From Pseudoalteromonas sp. 0303 (GTDB lineage Bacteria; Pseudomonadota; Gammaproteobacteria; Enterobacterales; Alteromonadaceae): a DNA stretch of 40,971 nucleotides. The position numbers and the translations under genes were made by a program. Positions 40,896-40,971 of this stretch are shown one piece after another. The stretch is from the NCBI RefSeq assembly GCF_013349995.1, contig NZ_JABVXF010000037.1, positions 1-40,971 on the forward strand, given 5' to 3'. The notes under the pieces are model-generated. The model worked only from the letters and a program-made list of their open reading frames with translations, made no database searches and was not told the origin of the DNA. The stretch's first letter is position 1. Each line of letters starts with the position of its first letter.

Positions 40896-40971
40896 TTATA
40901 TGGACTCCTCCTATTGCACAATACCCTTCGTTAATTTTGTCAGACTGCGTGCTTATATGCGGGCTCATAAT

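Larger units (their letters stand above)
40524..40971. other. gene-free region with several short repeats
   Basis: No open frame in this 448-base stretch looks like a gene. It contains degenerate units based on GAGTTAG (40612-40665), an inverted repeat at 40692-40718, TCAGC units (40732-40760), a 7-base tandem (TAGGCTC, 40806-40823), a REP-like element (40836-40860) and a small hairpin (40882-40895). The promoter for the DUF2066 gene should lie in the first 60 bases but is not distinct. Confidence 0.7.

Noticed and set aside
1..40971. tRNA, rRNA, CRISPR, IS or prophage features
   Set aside because: No cloverleaf-like segment, regular spaced repeats, transposase or phage genes were recognised by eye; a program could still find a weak one.

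Overview
The window comes from a marine gammaproteobacterium. Its gene content fits Alteromonadales best, and Pseudoalteromonas is my first guess. The signs are an A+T-rich genome, a trpEGD-C(F)-BA operon with separate trpG and a fused trpCF, linkage of trp to rnm-yciO-scpA on one side and yciB/yciI on the other, a DUF2066-hda pair upstream of pheST-ihfA, an N-terminally extended GAPDH, a DUF2989 lipoprotein, and REP-like and short degenerate intergenic repeats. The assignment rests on protein and gene-order recognition only. No rRNA, tRNA, IS element, prophage or CRISPR array was recognised.

Layout. 1-2006 (minus): a partial hypothetical gene at the edge, a two-domain GNAT acetyltransferase gene split by one frameshift, a small exported protein and an ABM-type monooxygenase. 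2176-4490 (minus): rnm (RNase AM, PHP family), yciO and scpA, divergent from trp. 4653-11618 (plus): the trp operon, preceded by TWO consecutive transcription attenuators, each with its own leader peptide carrying three tandem Trp codons and its own intrinsic terminator. 11630-16044: a PfpI/DJ-1-like protein, an HU protein, yciB, a CPBP membrane protein, an SNF-type sodium-dependent transporter and yciI. 16196-18858 (plus): an overlapping PepSY / PhoP-like / PhoQ-like / LprI-like operon. 18906-22257: an AI-2E family permease, a possible PilZ-like protein, an M14 peptidase and a small uncharacterised protein.

22295-25297 (minus) is a compact regulatory unit: a PAS-AAA-HTH sigma-54 activator gene followed by ccoG. 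Between them lie, in order, two 16-bp palindromic activator-like sites 20 bp apart, a consensus-matching IHF site, and a sigma-54 -24/-12 promoter. A third copy of the palindrome sits at the expected start of the activator's own sigma-70 transcript, which suggests autoregulation. 25347-33951 (minus): a DUF1439 lipoprotein, a large DUF349 protein with DUF1315 and zinc-ribbon neighbours, an AGCS alanine/glycine symporter, an M14 carboxypeptidase and the long-form GAPDH. 34126-34932 (plus): a DUF2989 lipoprotein. 34995-40523 (minus): DUF2066 protein, hda, pheS, pheT and ihfA. 40524-40971 holds no gene but several repeats.

The two strongest observations are the tandem trp attenuators and the complete sigma-54 control architecture in front of ccoG. 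Most of the rest is ordinary chromosomal core. Several intergenic inverted repeats (HU leader, PfpI promoter, yciI promoter, 21.7 kb, 31.0 kb) are listed as candidate regulatory elements with lower confidence.
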